Assembly (NCBI GenBank): GCA_900542985.1
Contig: UQPQ01000035.1
Location: forward strand, 1 to 29,740
DNA length: 29,740 nt
Reading direction: 5' to 3'
DNA from: an uncultured Bacteroides sp.
Lineage (GTDB): Bacteria > Bacteroidota > Bacteroidia > Bacteroidales > Bacteroidaceae
The notes beneath the pieces were generated by a model that worked only from the letters and a program-made list of their open reading frames with translations, was not told where the DNA came from and did not search any database. The translations under genes were made by a program, and so were the position numbers. Below, piece after piece: positions 22,882 through 29,740 of the stretch; the first letter of the stretch is position 1, and each line of letters begins with the position of its first letter.

Positions 22882-23700
22882 ATGAAAAGAGGTTATTTAA
22901 GAATTGCAGTGATTACAGTGTTGATGTCTATGTTTACAACCAATGTATCTGCACAATTTTGGAAGAAATTAGAGTCCGCTGTTTCAAAGGTAGAAGATGC
23001 ATCTAAAAAAGTTGATGATGTAACAAGGCAAGTAGATGATGTAAGCAAACAGTTGTCTCCTGGAGATGAAGAAAATGGGGAACAGGCAAAAGACAGTATT
23101 TCTGCTGAGGATTTTTTGAAAAATGTACCTTACTATACAGTAAAAAAAGTGATAGAAACTGATGCGGAAGGAAATCCTGTCAAGAACGAAGATGGAACAA
23201 TAAAGTATACATTTCAACTGATTGATAAAGACGGTAATGTAGGAGATCGTAATACTGCTAAAAAGCATTTGAATTCTGCTTTGAAGTCAGGAGCTATTAT
23301 TTTAGCAAAAGTTGGAGGAGGTGCGGCCGCTGGAGCTTTAATAGGAAAAAAAGTGGGAAAATCGAAGAAAAATGCCTGGATTGGTGCTGGAATAGGTGCC
23401 GCTGTGGGTCTGATAGGATCGGCCGGTGATATTAAGAAAGTAAAAGAACAGGTTAAGTTATTGAAAGAGTGTAAAAGAACACTGAGCTTGTATGAAAAGA
23501 CTTTTACAGAAGAAGGTACTCCTATTGATGCTACAGTTGATTTAACTAATGTTGATGGTTTTAATTTTATGGCATGCGAGGAAATATCCAAAACGTCTGA
23601 AGATATAAAGAAAGAATTGTTGGCTTCTAAACAAGCTGGTGATGCAATGGGAAATGAATCTTTAGAGGATGTAGAAATACCAGATGATTTATTGGGATAA
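22882..23700 (+). CDS. Exported coiled-coil / glycine-zipper protein, last gene of the operon
   Basis: 272 aa. A signal peptide (residues about 1-24, TTNVSAQ) precedes an amphipathic heptad region FWKKLESAVSKVEDASKKVDDV (about 25-55), then an acidic segment. A glycine-rich hydrophobic stretch, AKVGGGAAAGALIGKKVG and then AWIGAGIGAAVGLIGSAG (about 145-190), has the glycine-zipper pattern of membrane-inserting or outer-membrane proteins. A helical charged C-terminus ends in acidic DVEIPDDLLG. The FxKKL motif at the start of the mature chain resembles that of the WG-repeat protein at 9408. It may insert in the outer membrane or oligomerise. A perfect terminator follows 67 bp downstream. Confidence 0.8.
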   Translation: MKRGYLRIAVITVLMSMFTTNVSAQFWKKLESAVSKVEDASKKVDDVTRQVDDVSKQLSPGDEENGEQAKDSISAEDFLKNVPYYTVKKVIETDAEGNPVKNEDGTIKYTFQLIDKDGNVGDRNTAKKHLNSALKSGAIILAKVGGGAAAGALIGKKVGKSKKNAWIGAGIGAAVGLIGSAGDIKKVKEQVKLLKECKRTLSLYEKTFTEEGTPIDATVDLTNVDGFNFMACEEISKTSEDIKKELLASKQAGDAMGNESLEDVEIPDDLLG

Positions 23701-23767
23701 GATGCAATAAAAGATTATTAACAGTTATTGGATGCGCTATCTAGAGAAAATATAGATAGAAGTTTTT

Positions 23768-23808
23768 ATAGTGGCTGAAGTCGTAGATTTCAGCCACTAT
23801 TTTATTTT
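23768..23808. terminator. Bidirectional terminator after the tubulin-like operon
   Basis: ATAGTGGCTGAA (23768-23779) and TTCAGCCACTAT (23789-23800) form a perfect 12-bp stem with a 9-nt loop. TTTTATTTT follows on the plus strand, and TATAAAAACT precedes it, giving AGTTTTTATA on the minus strand. It ends both the operon and the leftward kinase gene. Confidence 0.9.
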
Positions 23809-23816
23809 CCGTTGTT

Positions 23817-25889
23817 TTACACCGGGAACTGTATATGCAATATCGTTCCTTTTCCGGGTTGGGATTCTATTTGGAAAGTACCTTGAAGCTGGTGGATACG
23901 CTCTTTTATGCTTCGGAGTCCTAATCCGGATTCCAGTTCATTTTCCTCTACCTGAGTGACGTTAAAGCCTATTCCATCGTCTTCGAAAATAATTTCAATT
24001 TGTCCGTCTTGCCGGCTGGTGGTAAGATACATGTGTTGTGCATGTGCATGCTTGATGGTATTGGAAACAGCTTCCTGTATGATGCGGTATACTTCCAGAA
24101 TCTTTTCGGGAAGAAGAATGACACTCTTTACTTCCGGTGAAATATAGGAACTTATTTGAGGACTTCCCAATAAATTCAGTTTCTCGGTATATAGCAAAAG
24201 CATATCGTACAAGCTGATGTGCTCAAATTGAGGTGTAGACAACTGATGGGAAAGGTTACGTACATTTTCGCGTATTTGAGTAAGCTGTTCTGACAGTTGC
24301 TTCTGTTCGGATTGGTTTATCTGCATGTGAATAGAAAGAAGTTCATTGCAGATTCCGTCGTGCAACTCCTTGGATATACGGTTGTTGCTGTCTTCCAATC
24401 CCTTGAGATATTGTTCTGTCATTTTTTTACTCATTTCACTGGCCAAAAGGCGGCTTTGGCTCTCCTTCTCCCTTATTTTGAATTCGAGTTCCGTTTGCTT
24501 CAGGCGGAAGGCAATTCTGCGCTTGCACATATGAATAATCAGGAGGGCAGACATCAGTATGAAAATAGCCAGAATAATGATAATGGTATAAATACGGGCC
24601 TGATAAGTAGCCTTTTCGATGGCCCTCTTTTCATTCAGCTGACTTATTTCCAGGTCTTTCTCCTGCATTTTCAGTTCCGCTTCGAAACTTGCCAGACGTT
24701 TGTGATATTTCCCTTTCTGCAAGTCCAGTTCTTTTTCATAAGCTTCGTGTGCAAGTTGGGCCGACAAGAGTGGATTGTTTTTCTTGGCCTCTATTTCGGA
24801 TAGCAGTAGCAACGATTTGGGCAGCATGATGTTAAGTGAATCATTCTGCCGGTAGAAATTGATTGCTTCGGTGGTGTAGGTATAAGCTTGTTCCGGTGAG
24901 TTGCTGTCGTGCAGAAGCGCATAGCCGTACAGATAATTGAAGTTGGCTTGATAATGGGGATTTCTTGACTGTTCCCGATAGGATAATGCTTTCCGATAAT
25001 ATTGCAGCCCTTCTTTCGGCGATCCCAAATCACGGAATATACGTCCGCATTGCGTATAGAGATAAAATTTCAATCCCCCCGGAGTCTGTTCGTTGATGCT
25101 TTGTTCTGCCAGCAAGAAGGTATCACGTGCATTTTCCAGATGATGAGCATTGGTAAGCAGAATGCCGTGATTGCAAAGCAAGACAATCCGGTTGATACGT
25201 GATTCCATGGAAAGGCTGTCTAAAACAGGGTAATCAAATTGTTTACGTGAAATCTGCACTGCTTTTTCGGTTTCCTCTATCTCGTTGTACAGAATGGAAA
25301 TATTGGAGATGATGATAGAAGCCAACCGGTAATCTTTTCTGATTTCGGCTATTTTAAGAGATTGCTGATAGGAATTGATGGCCTTGTCGAGCATGAATAA
25401 ACGCCGGTAGATGGCTCCTTCCAGATTGTAGGCTTCCGAAAGTATATCAGACATGTTGAGGATAGAAGCCTGTTCGATGGCCTTTTTTACTATTTCTACG
25501 GCTTCTTGATTGTTATTTCCCTGCCATAATCCGTAAGCCATTTCGTAAGTGATTTTACACTCCAGCTTCTTTATTTTTTTAAGTTCCTCACGATTGGTGG
25601 TCTGGTTTTTCAACTGTTGCAGTTCTTTACTGGCCTGTACAGTGATGGGGTAAGACTGCTCGGATTTTCCTTGGCCGTTCAGACAAATAACGTAAGTGAG
25701 CTTCAGCTCAAGGCTCTGCAACGATGGATGCGACCAGTCATCTTGTTGGATAGCAAGAGAATAAACTGAGTCTACTTTGTCGTAAGCTCCCTCTTCGTCG
25801 AAAGCCTCAATTTGTTTGATAAAGTCTTGTGAAGTTGCCTGTGTGATACCTGTGCAAAAAAGCAGGATCAGTAATAAAATGTTTTTCAT
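23817..25889 (-). CDS. TPR-sensor histidine kinase (NarL/LiaS-type, HisKA_3)
   Basis: 690 aa from the ATG at 25889, which overlaps the response regulator stop as ATGA and begins a good signal sequence (MKNILLLILLFCTGITQA). A start 12 bp earlier is possible. Order: a periplasmic sensor of several TPR-like repeats (about 20-400, for example YNLEGAIYRRLFMLDKAINSYQ), one membrane span (about 432-453), a coiled-coil linker, a dimerisation/phosphoacceptor helix with H510 in ISKELHDGICNELL, and an HATPase domain with N box EAVSNTIKHAHA, G1 DDGIGFN and G2 ESGLGLRSIKERI. All motifs for an active kinase are present. The stimulus is unknown; the TPR sensor suggests a peptide or protein signal. Co-transcribed with the regulator. 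Confidence 0.92.
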   Translation of the reverse strand: MKNILLLILLFCTGITQATSQDFIKQIEAFDEEGAYDKVDSVYSLAIQQDDWSHPSLQSLELKLTYVICLNGQGKSEQSYPITVQASKELQQLKNQTTNREELKKIKKLECKITYEMAYGLWQGNNNQEAVEIVKKAIEQASILNMSDILSEAYNLEGAIYRRLFMLDKAINSYQQSLKIAEIRKDYRLASIIISNISILYNEIEETEKAVQISRKQFDYPVLDSLSMESRINRIVLLCNHGILLTNAHHLENARDTFLLAEQSINEQTPGGLKFYLYTQCGRIFRDLGSPKEGLQYYRKALSYREQSRNPHYQANFNYLYGYALLHDSNSPEQAYTYTTEAINFYRQNDSLNIMLPKSLLLLSEIEAKKNNPLLSAQLAHEAYEKELDLQKGKYHKRLASFEAELKMQEKDLEISQLNEKRAIEKATYQARIYTIIIILAIFILMSALLIIHMCKRRIAFRLKQTELEFKIREKESQSRLLASEMSKKMTEQYLKGLEDSNNRISKELHDGICNELLSIHMQINQSEQKQLSEQLTQIRENVRNLSHQLSTPQFEHISLYDMLLLYTEKLNLLGSPQISSYISPEVKSVILLPEKILEVYRIIQEAVSNTIKHAHAQHMYLTTSRQDGQIEIIFEDDGIGFNVTQVEENELESGLGLRSIKERIHQLQGTFQIESQPGKGTILHIQFPV

Positions 25890-26530
25890 ACTGTAATCCA
25901 TCCTTTAATAAAAGCCATTCGCATGAGATGGGAAACATTGATGGCTCCGCTTTTCAATAATATGTTTTTACGCATCGTGTCGATGGTGTTTTTACTCAAA
26001 TTCAATTCCTGTGCAATTTCATCGGAAGTCAGTCCGCGAGAGAGCATGTTGATGATTTCGTTTTCACGCGGGCTGGGGGTATAGCTGACCGAGTCGGCCG
26101 CAGAATGGTCTCCTAAAATGGAAAGTACCACATTGAGGGCAGAAGACGAATAGAACTTCTTTTGTTCCTCCAGTATCGAGGAGACTGCTTTGCTCATTTC
26201 CTCCGTCTTGTCGCTTTTGATGACGATACCCGATACTTCTCCTTTTATAAGAAGCTTGATAATCCAAAACTCCGTATGCATGGTATATACAATGACCGGA
26301 ATGTGTATCTCTTTTTTTCTGAGGTAGGCCAATACATCCAACGCTGTTTTGTCGTGGAGCTCATAGTCCAGAATCAGAAGATCGGGGATGGTGTGAGTAA
26401 TATATTGGTAAAGTTCCGAATAATGATGCCCGGTGGTGATGCAATATTTCTTTTCTGTTGCAAGCAACTGTGCCAGTCCTTCGGCTACTACCGGATGATC
26501 GTCGAGTATATATAATGTAGGCTGTGTCAT
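25886..26530 (-). CDS. NarL/FixJ-family response regulator
   Basis: 214 aa. Receiver domain (about 1-125) with the acidic pair D10-D11 in LYILDDHP, phosphoacceptor D55 in LLILDYEL, the Thr of VIVYTMHTE and the Lys of VSGIVIKSD. A GerE/LuxR-type HTH lies at about 148-205 (SPRENEIINMLSRGLTSDEIAQELNLSKNTID ... MRKNILLKSG). It is the cognate partner of the downstream kinase, with which it overlaps by 4 bp. A clean promoter stands upstream (26555-26586). Targets are not identifiable here; the divergent phosphomutase gene is a possible but unproven one. Confidence 0.93.
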   Translation of the reverse strand: MTQPTLYILDDHPVVAEGLAQLLATEKKYCITTGHHYSELYQYITHTIPDLLILDYELHDKTALDVLAYLRKKEIHIPVIVYTMHTEFWIIKLLIKGEVSGIVIKSDKTEEMSKAVSSILEEQKKFYSSSALNVVLSILGDHSAADSVSYTPSPRENEIINMLSRGLTSDEIAQELNLSKNTIDTMRKNILLKSGAINVSHLMRMAFIKGWITV

Positions 26531-26554
26531 GAGCTTGTTTTTTTCTTATTTTTA

Positions 26555-26586
26555 CAAAGATGGGTAATTTTGTCAATTTATACAAA
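26555..26586 (-). promoter_or_regulatory. Promoter of the two-component operon
   Basis: On the minus strand, TTTG (26586-26583) and CATCTTTG (26562-26555) are spaced 20 bp; only the first base of the -7 element departs from TAnnTTTG. The ATG is about 25 bp downstream. Confidence 0.6.
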
Positions 26587-26696
26587 TTAATGCATATAAA
26601 CAATTGTAGTCTTTGAAGAAACTGAAATAAAGATTTGAACTTGAAGTACACCCAAAAAGATTTTGGAAAAAACTCTTGAATTCTTGTATCAAATAA

Positions 26697-26728
26697 TTAG
26701 GATATGTAAAACGAATCTTTTATTTTTG
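26697..26728 (+). promoter_or_regulatory. Promoter of the phosphomutase gene
   Basis: TTAG (26697-26700, one base off TTTG) and TATTTTTG (26721-26728) are spaced 20 bp. The ATG is at 26774. Confidence 0.6.
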
Positions 26729-26773
26729 TTCAGCTATAAAAAATGAATACATATTAACTTAAAACATAAAATC

Positions 26774-28519
26774 ATGGAAAATGAAGAATTGATTAAACAG
26801 TGTGCGGAAAAAGCACAGAAATGGCTGACACCTGCTTACGATGCCGAAACACAGGCTGAGGTAAAGCGCATGCTGGAAAATCCGGACAAAACAGATTTGA
26901 TTGAAGCTTTTTATAAAGATTTGGAATTTGGTACTGGTGGTTTGCGTGGTATCATGGGTGTAGGTTCAAACCGTATGAACATCTATACTGTAGGTGCTGC
27001 CACTCAGGGCTTGTCTAACTATCTGAACAAATGTTTTGAAGGAAAGAAAGATATTTCTGTAGTAGTAGGTCACGACTGCCGTAACAACAGCCGTCTGTTT
27101 GCCGAAATCTCTGCAAATATCTTCTCTGCCAATGGCATTAAAGTATATTTGTTCGAAGATATGCGTCCTACTCCGGAAATGTCGTTCGCTATCCGTCACC
27201 TGGGATGCCAGAGCGGTATTATCCTGACTGCTTCTCACAACCCGAAAGAATACAACGGATACAAAGCATACTGGGATGATGGTGCACAGGTATTGGCTCC
27301 ACACGATAAAGGTATCATCGAAGAAGTAAACAAGATTTCTTCGGCTTCTGAAATTAAGTTTGAAGGAAACAAGGAACTGATTCAGGTAATCGGTAAGGAA
27401 ATTGATGACGAATACTTGCGTCAGGTACATACTATCTCTATCGATCCGGAAGTAATCAAACGCCAGAAAGATCTGAAGATTGTGTACACTCCGATCCACG
27501 GTACAGGTATGATGCTGATTCCGCAGTCATTGAAATTGTGGGGATTCGAAAATGTACACTGCGTACCCGAACAGATGGTGAAGAGCGGCGATTTCCCGAC
27601 AGTAGTTTCTCCGAACCCGGAAAATGCAGAAGCGTTGTCAATGGCTATCGACCTGGCTAAAAAGCTGGATGCAGATATCGTAATGGCTTCAGACCCGGAT
27701 GCAGACCGTGTAGGTATGGCTTGCAAGGACAGCAAGGGAGAATGGGTATTGGTAAACGGTAACCAGACTTGCTTGATTTTCTTGTATTACATTATCAAGA
27801 ACCGCATTGCAATGGGTAAGATGAAAGGCAACGAATTTGTTGTGAAGACCATTGTAACTACAGAATTGATCAAGGCAGTAGCCGACAAGAATAATATTGA
27901 AATGATGGACTGCTACACAGGTTTCAAATGGATTGCACGCGAAATCCGTCTGAACGAAGGTGTAAAACAGTACATCGGTGGTGGAGAAGAAAGCTACGGC
28001 TTCCTGGCAGAAGACTTCGTGCGTGATAAAGACGCTGTTTCTGCTTGTTCATTGCTGGCAGAAATCTGCGCATGGGCAAAAGACCAGGGCAAGACATTGT
28101 ATGATATCTTGATGGAAATCTATGTAGAATACGGATTCTCTAAAGAAGTAACTGTCAATGTAGTAAAACCTGGTAAGAGCGGTGCAGACGAAATCAAGGC
28201 CATGATGGATAACTTCCGTGCTTGTCCGCCGAAAGAATTGGGTGGCTCGAAAGTGGTTTTGGTAAAAGACTACAAGTCATTGAAGGCTACTGATGCAGAA
28301 GGCAATGTAACCGACTTGCAGATGCCGGAAACATCAAATGTACTTCAGTTCTTTACAGAAGACGGTACAAAAGTTTCTGTACGTCCGTCGGGTACAGAAC
28401 CGAAGATTAAGTTCTATATGGAAATTAAGGGTGAAATGCAGTGCCCGAAATGCTATGCCGGAGCTGATGCTGATGCTACAGAAAAAGTAGAAGCAGTGAA
28501 GAAATCATTAGGCATTTGA
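26774..28519 (+). CDS. Phosphoglucomutase/phosphomannomutase (alpha-D-phosphohexomutase)
   Basis: 581 aa, the size of the PgcA/PGM2-type subfamily. All four active-site loops are present: the phosphoserine loop TASHNP (S154), metal-binding DPDADR (307-312), sugar-binding GGGEESYG (402-409) and phosphate-binding RPSGTEP (537-543). The N-terminal GTGGLRGIMGVGSNRMN is also typical. It interconverts glucose (or mannose) 1- and 6-phosphates in the cytoplasm, feeding glycogen, capsule and glycan synthesis. Codon use is strongly biased (GTA, CGT, GAA, AAC), suggesting high expression. It has its own promoter and terminator, so is monocistronic. Preference between glucose and mannose substrates cannot be told from sequence alone. 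Confidence 0.95.
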   Translation: MENEELIKQCAEKAQKWLTPAYDAETQAEVKRMLENPDKTDLIEAFYKDLEFGTGGLRGIMGVGSNRMNIYTVGAATQGLSNYLNKCFEGKKDISVVVGHDCRNNSRLFAEISANIFSANGIKVYLFEDMRPTPEMSFAIRHLGCQSGIILTASHNPKEYNGYKAYWDDGAQVLAPHDKGIIEEVNKISSASEIKFEGNKELIQVIGKEIDDEYLRQVHTISIDPEVIKRQKDLKIVYTPIHGTGMMLIPQSLKLWGFENVHCVPEQMVKSGDFPTVVSPNPENAEALSMAIDLAKKLDADIVMASDPDADRVGMACKDSKGEWVLVNGNQTCLIFLYYIIKNRIAMGKMKGNEFVVKTIVTTELIKAVADKNNIEMMDCYTGFKWIAREIRLNEGVKQYIGGGEESYGFLAEDFVRDKDAVSACSLLAEICAWAKDQGKTLYDILMEIYVEYGFSKEVTVNVVKPGKSGADEIKAMMDNFRACPPKELGGSKVVLVKDYKSLKATDAEGNVTDLQMPETSNVLQFFTEDGTKVSVRPSGTEPKIKFYMEIKGEMQCPKCYAGADADATEKVEAVKKSLGI

Positions 28520-28571
28520 TAAAAAGACTATGTAGATTTTTTTTCATAGTAAAAATTTAAGGTTAGGAAAG

Positions 28572-28601
28572 CTGTGCCACGTGAGTGGCGCAGTTTTTTT
28601 T
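28572..28601 (+). terminator. Terminator of the phosphomutase gene
   Basis: CTGTGCCAC (28572-28580) and GTGGCGCAG (28585-28593) pair with one G-T around GTGA, followed by eight T. Confidence 0.88.
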
Positions 28602-28669
28602 GTGTATAATGTTCTGTTCTTGTTCCCTGCCATAGGAAAATGAATATGATACAGGTCGTGTACAATAAT

Positions 28670-28762
28670 CAGCGGTGTCGGCTGTGTATTCGGCGCAGTC
28701 GGCCGTAAAGACGACGGTGTCGTTTTTATATCCGACGACGTCGGACGGAGTATTTCCCAGTC
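28670..28762. repeat. GTCGG/CGACG-rich short palindromic block
   Basis: This GC-rich patch in an AT-rich setting contains repeated GTCGG and CGACG words. ACGAC/GTCGT with a GGT loop and four T can form a small terminator on the plus strand. CCGAC/GTCGG (about 28732-28744) forms another hairpin. It lies between the phosphomutase terminator and the end of the leftward beta-lactamase gene and could stop transcription of the latter. Confidence 0.5.
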
Positions 28763-28784
28763 AGAAGAAAGTGTGTATACAGAT

Positions 28785-29669
28785 TTAAGGTTGGATGAAC
28801 CGGAATACCGTTTCCGAAATGTCTGCAATAATTTGTGCGTTTGTCTGGTCTGTTTCAGAAGAGTTGCAGACAAATACGGCCAATGTGTAGTAAGTGCCAT
28901 TGGGCAGCAATATGAATCCTACATCGTTGCATCCAATCATTTCTCCCTTTTCATTCCGGTCTCCGGTTCCTGTTTTATGCCCTGTGCGTATCGATGTACC
29001 GGAAAAAGGCTTTGGGATACGGTCTTTCCCCGTTTCGCAAGTCAGCATGGTCTCCTTGATGAAATCCTGATTGGTTAAAGTAAAAAGCTGGCATTCTATA
29101 AGCTTATTGGCCAGACAAGCCGCAGCAAGAGGAGAAGTCCAGTTTTGGTAACAAAGGTTCAAGTCGCGGTGCATATCCTCTTCGGTTGCACAAATCCGGA
29201 AGTCATTAATCCCCAGTGAACGGATATATTGGTCGGTTGCTTCAGTTCCTCCTGTATATTCGAACAGAATATCACAAGCATTATTGTCGCTTTGTTGCAG
29301 TGTATAAGTCAGCAGTTCCCTGATTGGGAGGCTGATATTGCCTTGCGGATACTTGTCGCGCAAGGGACTGTAGGTATTGGGATGCAATTGCTCTTTACGG
29401 ATATAGACCGGTGTGTCGAGCGAAAGCCCCTGCTTCTCAATATAGTTGATTACGGCCAATGCCTGATGCAGTTTGAATACACTCATCATGGGGTATTGTA
29501 CATTGTTGTTTACGGTCAGAGTATCCTGTCCGTTGATGATAACAGCCACTCCGACCTGTGCTTTTTTACTTTCGATAAGTTGGCGGATTTGCTGTTGTAG
29601 TCTGCTCTGTTGTGCCTGTAAGCCGGAAAGACACAAGATTGTGCTGAATAAAAGGAAGAATATGCGCAT
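28785..29669 (-). CDS. Class A beta-lactamase, subclass A2 (CblA-like)
   Basis: 294 aa with a signal peptide (residues 1-19, CLSGLQAQ), exported to the periplasm. Catalytic set: S63-V-F-K66 (SxxK), S127-D-N129 (SDN loop), the omega-loop segment EEDMHRD ... YQNWTSP with E163/E164 as the candidate general base, and K232-T-G234 (KTG). The MHxD and NWTSP words and overall layout are typical of Bacteroidetes/A2 enzymes (CblA, CfxA, CepA, PER). CblA-like is the nearest by my recall, but identity was not measured, so no allele name is given. Such enzymes hydrolyse penicillins and cephalosporins. No transposase or IS element lies next to it, so it looks chromosomal. No consensus promoter was found in the 70 bases upstream before the window ends. 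Confidence 0.93.
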   Translation of the reverse strand: MRIFFLLFSTILCLSGLQAQQSRLQQQIRQLIESKKAQVGVAVIINGQDTLTVNNNVQYPMMSVFKLHQALAVINYIEKQGLSLDTPVYIRKEQLHPNTYSPLRDKYPQGNISLPIRELLTYTLQQSDNNACDILFEYTGGTEATDQYIRSLGINDFRICATEEDMHRDLNLCYQNWTSPLAAACLANKLIECQLFTLTNQDFIKETMLTCETGKDRIPKPFSGTSIRTGHKTGTGDRNEKGEMIGCNDVGFILLPNGTYYTLAVFVCNSSETDQTNAQIIADISETVFRFIQP

Positions 29670-29740
29670 TATTTATTTTTTTATATACCTTAATTCCGCA
29701 ACACTATAATTTAACTTTATTTATAAGTTCCTGAGCAACA

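Noticed and set aside
1..29740. tRNA, rRNA, insertion sequence, integrase or phage genes
   Set aside because: No cloverleaf, ribosomal RNA segment, transposase or integrase motif was recognised on either strand.

Overview
The window looks like a chromosomal segment of a gut Bacteroidales species, most likely Bacteroides or Phocaeicola. Promoters match the Bacteroidetes pattern (TTTG, about 20 bp, TAnnTTTG) repeatedly. Signal peptides typically end in A-Q, intergenic regions hold AT-rich degenerate repeats, LysO is encoded as two overlapping half genes, and the beta-lactamase is of the CblA/CfxA-like A2 type. No tRNA, rRNA, CRISPR array, transposase or integrase was seen.

Left part (1-9310): the start of a leftward unknown gene; a conserved hypothetical; a periplasmic 5-hydroxyisourate hydrolase bracketed by long repeat arrays; a LysR regulator convergent with a YeiH-type anion exporter across a shared terminator; a leftward split lysO pair behind a long, structured leader; an M23 (LytM) envelope peptidase; and a C69 dipeptidase.

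Middle (9370-13190): a secreted WG-repeat protein with a small lipoprotein, then a second split lysO pair on the plus strand with its own promoter, a small leader ORF and a strong terminator. A 196-aa protein of unknown function follows, flanked by two related hairpins.

Core of interest (13879-23800): eight plus-strand genes in an apparent single transcription unit of about 9.8 kb. They run from a near-consensus -7 element to a perfect 12-bp terminator stem. The centre is a 1035-aa tubulin/FtsZ-superfamily protein (GLGGTGGS and GGGTGSGS loops). It follows a three-TM protein with an Arg/Gly/Ser-rich tail. After it come a zinc-ribbon/TM/MORN protein and five proteins with N-terminal signal sequences: two of unknown function (one LPP20-like at low confidence), an NTF2-like protein, a TPR-containing protein and a coiled-coil/glycine-zipper protein. 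I infer that a cytoplasmic GTPase is connected through two inner-membrane proteins to periplasmic or outer-membrane partners. I know of no described function for this combination, and it is my main candidate for an undescribed system.

Right part (23800-29740): a NarL-type response regulator and a TPR-sensor histidine kinase on the minus strand, divergent from a phosphoglucomutase/phosphomannomutase gene, then a class A beta-lactamase gene on the minus strand.
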